NCBI RefSeq assembly: GCF_900101095.1
Contig: NZ_FNFM01000001.1
Location: 434,001 to 498,000 of the forward strand
DNA from: Actinopolyspora mzabensis
GTDB taxonomy: Bacteria > Actinomycetota > Actinomycetes > Mycobacteriales > Pseudonocardiaceae
Direction: 5' to 3'
Length of the DNA: 64,000 bases
Shown: one piece after another, positions 27,054-36,248 of the stretch
How the letters are laid out: the number at the start of each line of letters is the position of its first letter
Position numbering within the stretch: position 1 is the first letter of the stretch
Notes under the pieces: generated by a model
Database searches by the model: none
Seen by the model: the letters and a program-made list of their open reading frames with translations, nothing else
Told to the model about the DNA's origin: nothing
Position numbers and translations under genes: made by a program

Positions 27054-27929
27054 GTGGACGTGCGAATCGACATGCACGTCCACTCCAGTGAATCCGACGG
27101 CACCGACACGCCCGCCGGTCTCGTGCGAACGGCGGTGGCGGCGGGGCTGGATGTCGTGGCCCTGACCGATCACGACACCTCGGCGGGTTGGGCGGAAGCC
27201 GAGCGGGCGGTGCGCGAGTCCTCCCCTCCTGCGCTGCGGCTGGTGCCGGGGGCGGAACTCTCGTGCGAAAGCTCCGACGGGCGGGGCGGCACCGTCACCG
27301 TTCATCTGCTGGCATATCTGTTCGACCCCGACTCGCCCGCGTTGCGGGACGAGCAGCTGCGGTTGCGGGCGGAACGTCGCGGACGCCTCGAGCAGATGGC
27401 TCGACGAATGGCCGACGACGGGTTCCCGGTCGAGCCCGAGAAACTGATGGCGGGGTTGCCGCCGGACTCCCCGGGGGGACGTCCCCATCTGGCGCGAGCA
27501 CTGGTCGAGGCGGGCACGGTAGGTACCGTCACCGAGGCCTTCGACAACTACCTCGGAACCCACGCGCCCTACTACATGCCGCGCACCGACACGCCGGTCG
27601 AACGCGCCATCCGCATGATCGCTGATGCGGGCGGTACCACCGTGCTGGCGCACCCCTTCGCGGTCAGCAGGGGGCAGACGGTCACCGCCGAAGTGATCAC
27701 CGAACTCGCGGGCCACGGCTTGCGTGGTGTGGAGGTCGAACACCCCGACCACGACGAATCGGCGAGGAAGCGGTTGCGTGAGCTCGTCGCCGAACTCGGT
27801 CTGGTCCCCACCGGCGGCAGCGACTACCACGGTACGAACAAGAGTATCCGGATAGGCAGCGAGCACACCCCGCCCGAATCGCTGGATCGGCTGCTCGGCG
27901 ACTGCACCGGAAGCAAGATCATCGGTTAG
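27054..27929 (+). CDS. PHP-domain metal-dependent phosphoesterase
   Basis: The 291-residue protein shows the PHP motifs: DMHVHSSESDGTDTP near the start (HxH metal site), LTDHDT, GAELSCE, AHPF with the preceding TTVLA, GVEVEHPDH and GGSDYHG. This matches the trpH/YciV branch, which includes RNase AM (5'-3' exonuclease or 3'-phosphoadenosine-type phosphatase activity) in proteobacteria. It is cytoplasmic and likely uses Mn2+ or Zn2+. Starts at 27054 or 27060 are both GTG. It lies 130 bases before a RecB-like nuclease gene in the same direction. Confidence 0.88.
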   Translation: MDVRIDMHVHSSESDGTDTPAGLVRTAVAAGLDVVALTDHDTSAGWAEAERAVRESSPPALRLVPGAELSCESSDGRGGTVTVHLLAYLFDPDSPALRDEQLRLRAERRGRLEQMARRMADDGFPVEPEKLMAGLPPDSPGGRPHLARALVEAGTVGTVTEAFDNYLGTHAPYYMPRTDTPVERAIRMIADAGGTTVLAHPFAVSRGQTVTAEVITELAGHGLRGVEVEHPDHDESARKRLRELVAELGLVPTGGSDYHGTNKSIRIGSEHTPPESLDRLLGDCTGSKIIG

Positions 27930-28059
27930 TGAGGCTTCCTCCGCTCCGATCGTCGGTGTCCAAGGGCGGCGGTAGCTCGCCGGGGACCGACGGGGCGGAT
28001 GAGCCGTTCGCGGCGGCACGCAACCCGCCCACATCGTGGCAGCGGGGCGGCTGCGTAGT

Positions 28060-28902
28060 GTGGAGCTCGTGCAGGGGCAACTCGCTTTCGACGGGATTCC
28101 GGAACGACTGGTGCGGGTCACGCCGGCCAAGCTGACCACTTGGTCGTCCTGCCCCCGGCGGTACCGGTTCAACTACGTGGACCGCCCCCAACCGGCGCGG
28201 GGCCCCGCGATGGCGCACACCACACTGGGAGCGGTGCTGCACAACGCGCTGCGCGCCTACTACGAACTGCCCTCCGAACAACGTACGGCTGCCCGCCTGC
28301 GCGAACTGGTGAGCCGGTACTGGAAGTCCGACGGGTTCGCCGGAGCGGAACAGTCGGCGGAGTACCTGGCACGGGCCCTGGACTGGCTGACCGATTACGT
28401 CGAGCGGGACCGCGCCCGGGTGGAGCCCGTCGGAGTCGAGAAGTGGGTCAGCGCCACGGTCGGTACGATCATCGTGCAGGGAAGAGTGGACCGCATCGAC
28501 GAGCGCGGCGGTGAATTGGCGATCGTCGACTACAAGGCCGGCAGGAAACCTCCCGACGTCGACACCGCGCGGAATTCGTTACCGCTCGCCCTGTATGCCC
28601 TGGCCACCCAGCGCATGCTGCGCACCCGGTGCCTGCTGGTCGAGTTGCACCACCTCCGAACCTCGGAGATCGTGACGTGGCGACACACCGCCGACTCGCT
28701 GGCCGAGCACCGGCAACGAGCCGAAAGGTTGGCCCGTGAGTCCCGTGACGCGGCCACGTCGGTCGCGGAAGGGGCCGATCCGGACCGCGTCTTTCCGGCA
28801 CGCCCCGGTGCGCAGTGCGCGGGGTGCGAGTTCCGGCGGCATTGTCCGGAGGGAACGCGTGCCGTTCCCGAAACAGAACCCTGGGCCCTGCTGGGGGAGT
28901 GA
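28060..28902 (+). CDS. RecB-like PD-(D/E)XK nuclease with Fe-S cluster
   Basis: The 280-residue protein begins with an LTTWSSCPRRYRFNYVDRP segment (first cluster Cys and the AddB/Cas4-type RxxY). The catalytic core follows: GRVDRID (Asp), AIVDYKAG (Asp and Lys of D...DxK), and a Q-containing helix (LYALATQ). The C-terminus has CAGCEFRRHC, the remaining three Cys for a 4Fe-4S cluster. It is a stand-alone nuclease without helicase, like the RecB-family exonuclease of mycobacteria (Rv2119 type, from memory). GTGs at 28036 and 28069 are alternative starts. Confidence 0.85.
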   Translation: MELVQGQLAFDGIPERLVRVTPAKLTTWSSCPRRYRFNYVDRPQPARGPAMAHTTLGAVLHNALRAYYELPSEQRTAARLRELVSRYWKSDGFAGAEQSAEYLARALDWLTDYVERDRARVEPVGVEKWVSATVGTIIVQGRVDRIDERGGELAIVDYKAGRKPPDVDTARNSLPLALYALATQRMLRTRCLLVELHHLRTSEIVTWRHTADSLAEHRQRAERLARESRDAATSVAEGADPDRVFPARPGAQCAGCEFRRHCPEGTRAVPETEPWALLGE

Positions 28903-28905
28903 ATC

Positions 28906-29364
28906 GTGCGACCGACCGGAGCCGACGAGAACGGAGCGATGCGGGCATCGGCTGACCGAGGTGCCGACGAAGTGACCACACGCCCGCGAATCGCCGCCCG
29001 ACAGTACCGGGAAAACGCCGAAGAGCACCGGGAAAACGCGAACCAGGCGACGGACGCCTTCCACATCGGCGGCGAGGTCCGCCGCCTCGGAGCTGTCGGC
29101 AGGGCGTTCCGCGGTTCGACGGGAGCGCTGACCGCGGGGCTGCTGGTGCTCACGGTCGTTCTCGTCGGGGTGCAGCTCTGGGGAAGCGGCCTGGGAGGGG
29201 TCGGTCCCGGCTGGCAGATGCTGTTGGGGCACGGCCTGGCTTCGGTCGCCGCGTTGCTGCTGCAGCTCGCAGCCGACCGGGGGAGGAGATCGGTGGCCTT
29301 GTGGTGCTCCCTCGCGGCCATGCTGGTAGTACTCGGAACCCTCACCTACTGGTGGTGGCTTTAG
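28906..29364 (+). CDS. Small membrane protein of unknown function
   Basis: The 152-residue product begins three bases after the RecB-like stop. The first 70 residues are polar, with an RENAEEHRENANQATDAF segment likely helical. The second half has about three hydrophobic helices, the first AGLLVLTVVLVGVQLW, ending in TYWWWL. No family is recognised. Near-contact with the nuclease gene suggests an operon. A later start near a GTG (VTTRPRIAARQ) is possible and would remove 24 residues. Confidence 0.65.
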   Translation: MRPTGADENGAMRASADRGADEVTTRPRIAARQYRENAEEHRENANQATDAFHIGGEVRRLGAVGRAFRGSTGALTAGLLVLTVVLVGVQLWGSGLGGVGPGWQMLLGHGLASVAALLLQLAADRGRRSVALWCSLAAMLVVLGTLTYWWWL

Positions 29365-29387
29365 AACCCGCGGTACGGCTTGCCGGG

Positions 29388-29517
29388 GTGGTTGCGTAGC
29401 CGGCACGTGAGTCGGCGCCTTGGGAGCGTTGGGCCGACTCTTGAGTAGCGACCTACGCGGCGAGCGGCCCGGACTCGCGATGCATCCGACTCACGAACCG
29501 GGGACACGCGCGCTGCT
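29388..29517. repeat. Modular intergenic repeat, module A, copy 2
   Basis: Starts GTGGTTGCGTAGCCGGCACG and ends near GACACGCGCGCTGCTT; about nine bases in ten agree with 4011-4140. It lies about 25 bases after the membrane-protein stop, like copy 1, which follows a stop by about 20 bases. Confidence 0.85.
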
Positions 29518-29568
29518 TACGCGGCATGAGGTGGGATCTGCGGCTTGGTTCACGTAACCGGTCGCTTG

Positions 29569-29672
29569 GCGGAACCTCTCGCACGGCTCTCGCTGCGGGT
29601 CCGGCGACATCGGGTAGCGACCTACCCAACGTCTCCGGCGTCCTCGCGAGAGCCGCACGGGAGAACCCGCGG
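29569..29672. repeat. Modular intergenic repeat, module B, copy 2
   Basis: The outer stem is CGGCTCTCGC (29584-29593) with GCGAGAGCCG (29646-29655), ten perfect pairs. Inside is GGGTAG (29612-29617) with CTACCC (29622-29627) around a CGAC loop. Copy 3 has the same outer stem but a different inner sequence that still pairs. Confidence 0.85.
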
Positions 29673-29763
29673 CGGCGCAGGCTGCGTAAATACTCGGAGC
29701 TCGGCACCGGGGGCCCGCGCCGCGACACTCACGGTCGCGTCTCGACGACGGTCTCGTGCACGG

Positions 29764-29781
29764 CGATTTCGTGGGAAATCG
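29764..29781. repeat. Module C stem-loop, copy at 29.8 kb
   Basis: CGATTTC pairs with GAAATCG around GTGG. It lies 33 bases beyond the stop of the reverse-strand propeller gene and so may end its transcript. Flanking text (CTCACGGTCGC, then ACGACG) is shared with the copy at 42641. The rest of 29365-29813 holds no gene. Confidence 0.75.
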
Positions 29782-29813
29782 ACGGCGGTGCTACTGCGCC
29801 GAAGAACACCGGT

Positions 29814-31022
29814 TCATCGGTAGGCGAAGACGGTGTTCCCGCGCTGTTCCAGCACCACGTTCCCCACGGCTGCGACCCGGACCGGTTCCCTCTCGTTCTC
29901 CCGCCCCATCGGGATCTCGTCGAGCTTCTCGCCCGTAGCGGAGTCGTGCACCGCGAGACCACCCTCGACCGGCACCAGCCGACTGTCGGCCATCGCCGCG
30001 GGAGTCCCCAGGGTGTCGCGAACGGTCCAGCGCGGGCGCAGCGTGCTCTCGTCGAGCGCTATCGTGTCCCGACCGGTGTACCAGTAGGTTCCCGCCGAGC
30101 CCGAGGTCGCTTCCACCCGGACGGCCGAACCCCGTTCCGTGGTGGCGCCGAGACGGACATCGTAACTCGCGCGGCGTTTCCCGGACATGTCATAGATCGC
30201 CAGCGTCGCGCTGTCCCGCAGCACCACGGCGACCCGTTCCCGGTTCACCGCCACCACACCTGCTCGTGCACCGCCGAGCAGGGTCGTCATCACTTCCTCG
30301 GGTTGTTCGCCGTCCTCGGGGTTGGCCCTGAGCACGGTCAGCCGGTCCCTGGCCGAGCCCGCGCACTCGGCGATGACCGCAACCCTGCGGTCACCTACCG
30401 CAGTGGCCGAGTAATCGCAGTTCGGACGGGTCAGGTTGTTGTCCGGGTTCTTGATGTCGGTGGGGATGCCGTACTGCTGTGTACGAACCATGTCCGAGCG
30501 CCACGTCTCGAGCAGTTGCCTTCCGGTGGCGGTCACGTAGCTTCCGTCGGACAGCAGTCGGGTTCCGAAGCCCACGTCGGAGTTGCGCTGCGGACCGCGT
30601 TCCCCGTCGGAAGCGTGCAGTGTGGTAACCGCGCTGCAGTTGTGTGCCGTGCGGTACACCGCGATCGCTTTACCCCATTCGGACCCAACCGTGCACAGTT
30701 CCCGTTCCCGGCTGTAACGCCACCGGACCTCACCGGTAGTGGGATCACGGCCCACCACCGCACCCTCGTCCCCCGTCACCACTGCCGGTCCCGCGACGAC
30801 GGGGTGGGGGGTCGCCGAGCTCGGCGCCCGCCATATCGGGGTCAGATCCCTGGGCACGGTTCGCGGGCTCGGCACCGACTCGATCGGCCGGTCGGCGGTG
30901 TGCAGCTCGGTCGCACGGGCCGAGCTGAACCACCAGAGCGTTCCTGCGCCGCTCAGCACCGCGAGGGTGAGCAACAGTGTCACGGCGATGTCGCTCTTCG
31001 TGCGCCGTTCGGGCCGTACCAC
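29814..31022 (-). CDS. Membrane-anchored PQQ-like beta-propeller protein
   Basis: This 402-residue protein has a short cytoplasmic start, one N-terminal hydrophobic helix (IAVTLLLTLAVLSGAGTLWWF) and an extracytoplasmic domain made of repeated beta segments such as VVGRDPTTGEVRWRY, LLSDGSYVTATG, ALDESTLRPRWTV and GGLAVHDSATGEKL, typical of PQQ-like propeller blades. Two Cys pairs could form disulfides. It follows the DEAD-box gene on the same strand; from memory this pair is Rv3211-Rv3212 in M. tuberculosis. Function unknown; a scaffold role at the cell surface is inferred. Confidence 0.82.
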   Translation of the reverse strand: MVRPERRTKSDIAVTLLLTLAVLSGAGTLWWFSSARATELHTADRPIESVPSPRTVPRDLTPIWRAPSSATPHPVVAGPAVVTGDEGAVVGRDPTTGEVRWRYSRERELCTVGSEWGKAIAVYRTAHNCSAVTTLHASDGERGPQRNSDVGFGTRLLSDGSYVTATGRQLLETWRSDMVRTQQYGIPTDIKNPDNNLTRPNCDYSATAVGDRRVAVIAECAGSARDRLTVLRANPEDGEQPEEVMTTLLGGARAGVVAVNRERVAVVLRDSATLAIYDMSGKRRASYDVRLGATTERGSAVRVEATSGSAGTYWYTGRDTIALDESTLRPRWTVRDTLGTPAAMADSRLVPVEGGLAVHDSATGEKLDEIPMGRENEREPVRVAAVGNVVLEQRGNTVFAYR

Positions 31023-31227
31023 GTCGCTCCCGGTTGCTCGCTGCTACGACAGTTCCGTCCTGTCGAGACTAGTAGGACGTCGTCGGCTCGGTGCTCGCGG
31101 TGCCCGATCACCCGCACTTCGCGGTGCCGTTCGCCCGGAGAACGGCCAGCAGTGGTCACCCGCCGCCCAGGGGGCACGGTGGCGGGACTCCGGGCTCCCC
31201 GCGGCGGGTTCGCGGTGCGGGGCGGGC

Positions 31228-32892
31228 TCAGTGCCCGGAGGAACCAGCCACCTCCTCGGTGCGGCTCTTCGTCGGGGAACCACGTCGCGTCCGGTTGCGC
31301 CTGCGCGCAGGCCGCTGCGAGTTCTGCTGCCCACCATCCGAATCGGGGGCGGACTCGGACTGGTTAACCGTCTCGTCGACCGGCTTGCCTCCCCGCGTAC
31401 GACGCCGCTTCCGCCGGGCGGGCCGACTTCCGGCATCCTCGTTGTTCTCGGTGCGGCTCGCCTGCTTCTCGGGCCGCCCCGAGCCGCGGTTCCTGCGCCT
31501 GCCCCGGTTGCCCTTGCCGCCGTCGTTTTCCTCCTCCTCGGATCCCAGACCGGTCCGGGTGCGCATCGACAGCGGTAGCCTGCCGCTCACGTCGGAGGGA
31601 ATGTCGAGCTCCTCGAACAGGTGGGCCGAGGTGGAGTAGGTCTCCACGGGCTGGGGCATGTTCAAGCCGAGTTCGGTGTTGATCAGTTGCCAGCGGCTCT
31701 CCTCGTCCCAGTCCACCAGCGTTACGGCCACCCCGGTGCGTCCGGCACGGCCGGTTCGCCCGATCCGGTGCACGTAGGTCTTCTCGTCCTCGGGACACTG
31801 CAGGTTGATCACGTGGGTCACGCCCGCCACGTCGATGCCGCGCGCGGCGACGTCGGTCGCCACCAGAATGTCGATCTTTCCGCTCCGGAACGCGCGCAGG
31901 GCCTTCTCCCTGGCGGTCTGCCCGAGATCACCGTGTACCGAGCCCGCGGCGAAGCCTCGTTCGACGAGTTCGTCAGTCAGTTTCTGGGCCGAGCGCTTGG
32001 TGCGACTGAAGATCATCGTCAGCCCGCGGTCGCGGGCCTGCAACGCACGAGCCAGCAGCTCCGGTTTGTCCATGGCGTGCGCTCGGTAGACGAACTGGTG
32101 GGTCCGTTCGTGTACCGCACTCTCGTCGGCCTGCTCGGCCCGGATCTGGGTCGGTTGGTGCAGGAAGTCGCGAGCGAGTTTGATGATCGCGTCGGGCATC
32201 GTCGCGGAGAACAGCATCGTCTGACGCTGCTCCGGGACCATGCCCAGAATCCGTTCGATGTCGGGCAGAAAGCCCAGGTCGAGCATCTCGTCGGCCTCGT
32301 CGAGCACCAGGGTCTCGACCTTGCCGAGAACGAGATGTTGCTGTTCGGCGAGGTCCAGCAGCCTGCCGGGAGTGCCGATGACCACGTCCACGCCCGATCG
32401 CAGTCCTTCGATCTGCGGTTCGTAGGGCCTGCCGCCGTAGACCGCGAGACTGCGCACCCCGAGGTAGCGTGCTGCCGCTTCCAGATCACGTGTGACCTGC
32501 ATGCACAGTTCCCGGGTGGGCACCACGACCAGTGCTTGCGGTGTCCCGTCGCCGGGCAGCCGCATCCGTTGCAGCAGGGGGACGCCGAACCCGAGGGTCT
32601 TGCCCATCCCCGTTCGGGCCTGCCCGATCAGGTCCGCGCCCCGCAGCGCCAGCGGCAGGGTCATCTCCTGGATCATGAAGGTGCGTTCGATGCCCGCTTC
32701 GCGCAGCGCACGCGTGATCTCCTCGTTCGCCCCCAACTCGGCGAAGGTCGGGCTGTTCGCGTTGACCGCCGCTTCCGGTTGCGTCGCGTCCCGCTGTTCG
32801 GATGACCCCTGCTGCGTAGCCGCGGTCCCCGCACCGGAGTGATCGGGCTCGGTCACCTCTTCGCTGTTCGTCAGAATAATCGCCTCTCTCAT
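31228..32892 (-). CDS. DEAD-box RNA helicase (RhlE/CsdA-like)
   Basis: From the ATG at 32892 the product is 554 residues. Motifs in order: Q-motif region TFAELG...MIQEMTLPLAL, ARTGMGKT (I), PTRELCMQV (Ia), GTPGR (Ib), VLDEADEML (II), FSATMP (III), then VATDVAARGIDVAGV (V) and HRIGRTGRAGRTG (VI). The tail of about 130 residues is Arg/Gly-rich (KRRRTRGGKP, RRRNRTRRG) and likely binds RNA. It unwinds structured RNA in ribosome assembly or decay. Its 5' neighbour is a long spacer, suiting the long leaders of cold-shock helicase mRNAs. Confidence 0.93.
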   Translation of the reverse strand: MREAIILTNSEEVTEPDHSGAGTAATQQGSSEQRDATQPEAAVNANSPTFAELGANEEITRALREAGIERTFMIQEMTLPLALRGADLIGQARTGMGKTLGFGVPLLQRMRLPGDGTPQALVVVPTRELCMQVTRDLEAAARYLGVRSLAVYGGRPYEPQIEGLRSGVDVVIGTPGRLLDLAEQQHLVLGKVETLVLDEADEMLDLGFLPDIERILGMVPEQRQTMLFSATMPDAIIKLARDFLHQPTQIRAEQADESAVHERTHQFVYRAHAMDKPELLARALQARDRGLTMIFSRTKRSAQKLTDELVERGFAAGSVHGDLGQTAREKALRAFRSGKIDILVATDVAARGIDVAGVTHVINLQCPEDEKTYVHRIGRTGRAGRTGVAVTLVDWDEESRWQLINTELGLNMPQPVETYSTSAHLFEELDIPSDVSGRLPLSMRTRTGLGSEEEENDGGKGNRGRRRNRGSGRPEKQASRTENNEDAGSRPARRKRRRTRGGKPVDETVNQSESAPDSDGGQQNSQRPARRRNRTRRGSPTKSRTEEVAGSSGH

Positions 32893-33601
32893 TCTCGCCC
32901 ACACCGTGTTTCCGCAGGCTGTCGATTCGATGCCTCGGCGTACCGACGGGTGGCGATATCGGTTTGTGACCACACTCGGACTCGGGGGTCGGGGCGAGGG
33001 CCGTATTCGGCCGCACGAGTCCCGGCTCCTGCCCTGCCGAGGTGGCGAACTGTGTCGGCGCCTGGTCCGCCTCGGCCCGTTGACTCGCACGCGCCGCGCG
33101 TGTCACGGAGTGCGAGCGAGGTTCGCCCGCTCTCACGTGGCCGCGTTCGCCGAGCCGTGACCGGGTCGTGTGCCCGGTGTACCACCGGCACCTCGGGCGG
33201 TAGCTGCCCACTTCGGTCCTGCAGCGAGGTGGTGGTGTCCGTACGCGGAGTGTACCGCCGGTCGGGCCGATAACCTCGGGTCCTGCCACCGGTGTACTGC
33301 CAACCGGGGGCGGTTCACCGACGAGCGCCGTCCTCGGCCGCTCGCGGGATCGGCTGCCGCCGTCACGGCCTCCGCCTGACGCCAATAAACCTCCCTTCCC
33401 GGAAGCATACCTGTTTTCCCATACCCTGCGGGCTCCGGATGGCGAACGCCACCTCTTGCATAACCGGCGCGGATGCGTTAATGGACGTGGCAGGTCTCCC
33501 GTCGTTCGAGGTGAGGAGGGGTTCGGGATCGACGTTGTTCCCGACACGGCGGAAACCGTTCCGTAATCCCGCGTCTCGGGTGGGAGCGGTACGCTCGCGG
33601 C
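32893..33601. other. Long divergent spacer (helicase / ferritin-like gene)
   Basis: About 710 bases with no convincing gene. Frames on the + strand are Arg/Cys/Pro-rich and have no motifs. The stretch must hold two promoters and perhaps a long helicase leader. A short AT-richer patch (about 33380-33480) is a likely promoter zone for the ferritin-like gene. Confidence 0.5.
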
Positions 33602-34321
33602 ATGAGCGAGGCTGAGCACAGCGTTGTGGCTTCCGGAGTGGCGGACCCCGAGGGTGCGGCGGAGTCCGAAGAGCCGCATGCCGAGTACAACGAAGGGGTG
33701 AAGGATCTGCTCGGCGCGTTGGCTTACGGTGAGCTCTCCGCGTTCGACAGGCTGGCCGAGGACGCCAGGGAGGCCCCCACCCTGACGGGCCGAGCGGCGC
33801 TGGCGAGCATGGCCGCCGCCGAGATGGGGCACTTTCGGTTGTTGGAGGAACGGCTCGCGGTCCGGGGTGTCGCCATCGAGGACGCGATGCGTCCGTTCGC
33901 GAGTTCCTTCGACGCGTTCAACGCCTCGACCGCACCGCACTCCTGGTTGGAGTCGCTGGTGAAGGCCTATGTCGGTGACGGGCTGGCGGCCGATTTCTAT
34001 CGCGAGGTCGCCAACTGGCTCGACGAGGAGACCCGCGATCTCGTGCTGACGGTGTTGTCGGACACCGGCCACTCGGCCTTCGCGGAGCGCGAGGTCTCGG
34101 CCGCCTGCGCCGAGGACGAGTCGCTGCGGGACAAGCTGACGCTCTGGGGGCGCAGGCTGCTGGGGGAAGCGGTGACGAACGCGCAGTGGGTCGTCGCCGA
34201 ACGGGACGCGCTCGCCGAACTCATCATCAGGGGGTCCGGGGATATCGCGGGGATCGGCTCGTTGTTCCGCAGGTTGCAGAACAACCACAACAAGCGAATG
34301 TCCCGGCTCGGGTTGGGCTGA
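33602..34321 (+). CDS. Ferritin-like / MiaE-type four-helix protein
   Basis: The 239-residue product is predicted to be all helical, with carboxylate motifs spaced as in diiron proteins: [29 protein letters not shown] (ExxH), [13 protein letters not shown] and [14 protein letters not shown] (second H). This fits the actinobacterial ferritin-like group with homology to tRNA hydroxylase MiaE; from memory it is the Rv3210c neighbour of the helicase Rv3211. Whether it binds two irons is inferred. The ATG is at 33602, and the first 30 residues are acidic and disordered. Confidence 0.82.
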   Translation: MSEAEHSVVASGVADPEGAAESEEPHAEYNEGVKDLLGALAYGELSAFDRLAEDAREAPTLTGRAALASMAAAEMGHFRLLEERLAVRGVAIEDAMRPFASSFDAFNASTAPHSWLESLVKAYVGDGLAADFYREVANWLDEETRDLVLTVLSDTGHSAFAEREVSAACAEDESLRDKLTLWGRRLLGEAVTNAQWVVAERDALAELIIRGSGDIAGIGSLFRRLQNNHNKRMSRLGLG

Positions 34322-34551
34322 TCGTCGAACGGGGTGCGGGGCCGCGGAGGCACCCTCCGGCGGCGGGCCACCGGGCCGTCTCCGTCCTGAACCCTCGGGC
34401 GGGGCCGGTGTCGGCATCCCGTGCCGCGCCGCTGCACCTCCGAGGTGATCCGCGCCGGGGATCGTTCCGCCTGGGACCCGGCCGAGCAGATAGTCTGTGG
34501 TCAACGCGGTAGACAGTTACGACAGGACAGTTACGACAGGGAGGCAGTGAC

Positions 34552-34776
34552 GTGGAGGTCAAGGTCGGCGTCGAGGGCTCGCGCGAGCTCACGCTGAACA
34601 GTGGTCAGTCCCAGGAGGAAGTCGAGAAGCTGGTTTCCGAGGCGCTGGGCAGCGGCGAGGGGCACCTGCGGATCGACGACGAGAAGGGCACGCGCTACAT
34701 CGTGCCCAGCGCCAAGATCACTTACGTCGAGATTGGTGCTTCGGAGACCCATCGCGTCGGTTTCGGAGTGGGTTGA
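34552..34776 (+). CDS. DUF3107 protein
   Basis: This 74-residue soluble protein has an alternating charged pattern and the DUF3107 signatures MEVKVGVEGSRELTL, EEVEKLVSEAL and YIVPSAKITYVEIG. The GTG follows GGGAGG. In mycobacteria this is the small Rv3208A/TB9.4-type protein next to the ferritin-like gene and the FasR-like regulator, as here. Function unknown; conserved across actinobacteria. Confidence 0.93.
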   Translation: MEVKVGVEGSRELTLNSGQSQEEVEKLVSEALGSGEGHLRIDDEKGTRYIVPSAKITYVEIGASETHRVGFGVG

Positions 34777-34923
34777 TCCGACCCGTATCGGTACGACCGT
34801 CGAGCGTGTCGGTGCGCCGCGACCGGGGGCGCACCGGCGCGCTCGAATGCTTTCCGGATCCCCGGACGAGCCGTGCCGTCCCGGTCGCGCTCCTTCCCGA
34901 GGGGGATCGGGCTTCGGCGCCGT

Positions 34924-35277
34924 TCAGTCCGGCTCGCCGAGCTCGACCAGCTCCGAGCCGGCCGGGAACGGAGGTCGCCCCAGCCCGGTGATGCGGTAGC
35001 GGTTCCACGGGTCCGGATCGGAAAGGGTGGCCACGGCATCGCCGTGCGGGGTGCGCAGCACGACCTCTGCCCTCCGGCCGGCCACGAGCTCGTCCAGTTC
35101 GCCGTCTCCCGTCACGCGACCGTACCAGTGGAACCTTCCGTCGATGGGCTGGAAGTTACCCCGCAGCACCACCTCCACCTCGGCCTGTCGTTCGGCGGTG
35201 AACACCACGGCGGAGCCGTTGTAGTCGTCGTCGCCGTGCTCCTCGCCCCGCGGTGGTTCGTCGGCCCGTTGTGACAT
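34924..35277 (-). CDS. DUF4873 domain protein
   Basis: This 117-residue beta-rich protein has YNGSAVVFTAERQAEVEV, LRGNFQPIDGRFHWYGRV, VVLRTPHGDAVATLSD and YRITGLGRPPF segments, which match the DUF4873 pattern (also found at the end of some actinomycete monooxygenases). The first 20 residues are acidic. It converges with DUF3107 and lies upstream, on the same strand, of no other gene. Function unknown. Confidence 0.83.
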   Translation of the reverse strand: MSQRADEPPRGEEHGDDDYNGSAVVFTAERQAEVEVVLRGNFQPIDGRFHWYGRVTGDGELDELVAGRRAEVVLRTPHGDAVATLSDPDPWNRYRITGLGRPPFPAGSELVELGEPD

Positions 35278-35424
35278 CCGATCGCCCTTCGTTCCATCGG
35301 CTCGAACCGGTGGCTCGACCTGTCCGGCCCCGTGTTTTCCTCCGGTGGCGGCCCTCGCGCTGCGCCGCGCGGTTGCCGCTCGATCTCGCGGTGACCACGG
35401 CGACGCTCGGTGGAAGCTCTCGCC

Positions 35425-35466
35425 GTGGGGTTCCGCCAGTGGGGTTCCGCCAGTGGGGTTCCGCCC
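35425..35466. repeat. 14-base tandem repeat, three copies
   Basis: GTGGGGTTCCGCCA is repeated head to tail at 35425, 35439 and 35453 (the last base of the third copy differs). It lies between the TetR stop and the DUF4873 start on the reverse strand. The near-perfect copies point to recent slippage. Confidence 0.85.
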
Positions 35467-35500
35467 GCTGCGTACTCCTCCTGCGAGCGGAAGATCCCGG

Positions 35501-36232
35501 TCAGTCCGCGTCGTCCTCCACGACCCGCAGCTGCGGGACGGTCTCCAGCGGTTCGTCCGGGTCGATGACGATGCCTCCCGCGCGCAGCACGCCGTCGATG
35601 GCGAACCAGATGATCCTCGTCAGGTATTCGGTGAGGTCGTCCCGGCTCATCGAGTGCCGGTCCAGCCACCAGTCACCGCTGGCCTGCACCATTCCGACGA
35701 GACCGTGGCTCCAGGCCTCCACGCCGCCCGAATCCAGTTCCAGGCTGCGCATGTACTCGCCCAGCAGTCGGGACAGCGAGTTGGCTATCACCGTCTTCTC
35801 GGTGGTGACGGGATCGGTCTGCACGGGCCGGTCGGCGAAGTTGCGCCGTACGACGAAGCGGTACAGCTCCGGGTACTCCTCGATGACCCCCAGATAGGTG
35901 CCGATGATTCGACGGATCCGTTCGCGGGCGCTGCCCTCCTGCTGCAGGGTCGGGCTGATCCGCTCCATGAGCAGATTCGTTCCCCATTCGCCGACGGCGA
36001 GGTACAGATCGCTCTTGTCGCTGAAATGTCGGTAGAGCACGGGTTTGCTCACCCCCGCCTCGGCGGCGATGTCGTCCATACCGACTTCCGCGCCACAGTT
36101 GCCGATGGCGCGAACGGCGGCCTCGACGAACTCGGCGCGTCTGGCCTGCCGGTGTCCGCGCCAGCGTTCCCTGCGGGCATCGCCGTGGCCCGTTGACTGC
36201 TTGGCCTTGACAGGCCGGGAGATCTGGCTCAC
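35501..36232 (-). CDS. TetR-family regulator next to the AurF-like gene
   Basis: From the GTG at 36232 the product has 243 residues. The helix-turn-helix reads RRAEFVEAAVRAIGNCG, MDDIAAEAGVSKPVLYRHF and KSDLYLAVGEWG, so recognition is of the VSKPVLYRHF type. The ligand domain is long and Trp-rich (GDWWLDRH). The gene diverges from the AurF-like oxygenase gene with 76 bases between, containing two palindromes, so it likely represses that gene and itself. A longer start at 36316 would run across the promoter. Confidence 0.87.
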   Translation of the reverse strand: MSQISRPVKAKQSTGHGDARRERWRGHRQARRAEFVEAAVRAIGNCGAEVGMDDIAAEAGVSKPVLYRHFSDKSDLYLAVGEWGTNLLMERISPTLQQEGSARERIRRIIGTYLGVIEEYPELYRFVVRRNFADRPVQTDPVTTEKTVIANSLSRLLGEYMRSLELDSGGVEAWSHGLVGMVQASGDWWLDRHSMSRDDLTEYLTRIIWFAIDGVLRAGGIVIDPDEPLETVPQLRVVEDDAD

Positions 36233-36233
36233 G

Positions 36234-36246
36234 CTACCCAAGGTAG
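36234..36246. promoter_or_regulatory. Palindrome CTACC-CAA-GGTAG at TetR start
   Basis: CTACC and GGTAG pair around CAA, two bases upstream of the TetR start codon on the reverse strand. It could form part of the operator of that regulator. Confidence 0.45.
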
Positions 36247-36248
36247 CT

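Noticed and set aside
26811-28172. 453-codon reverse frame opposite the PHP and RecB-like genes
   Set aside because: The forward genes have clear motifs across the same bases; the reverse product is Arg/Gly-rich without domains.
32486-34504. 672-codon reverse frame across the helicase/ferritin spacer
   Set aside because: It overlaps the ferritin-like gene and its text has no family character, so it is a GC-driven artefact.
35425-35466. CRISPR array
   Set aside because: The three copies are 14 bases, have no spacers between them and no cas gene is near.
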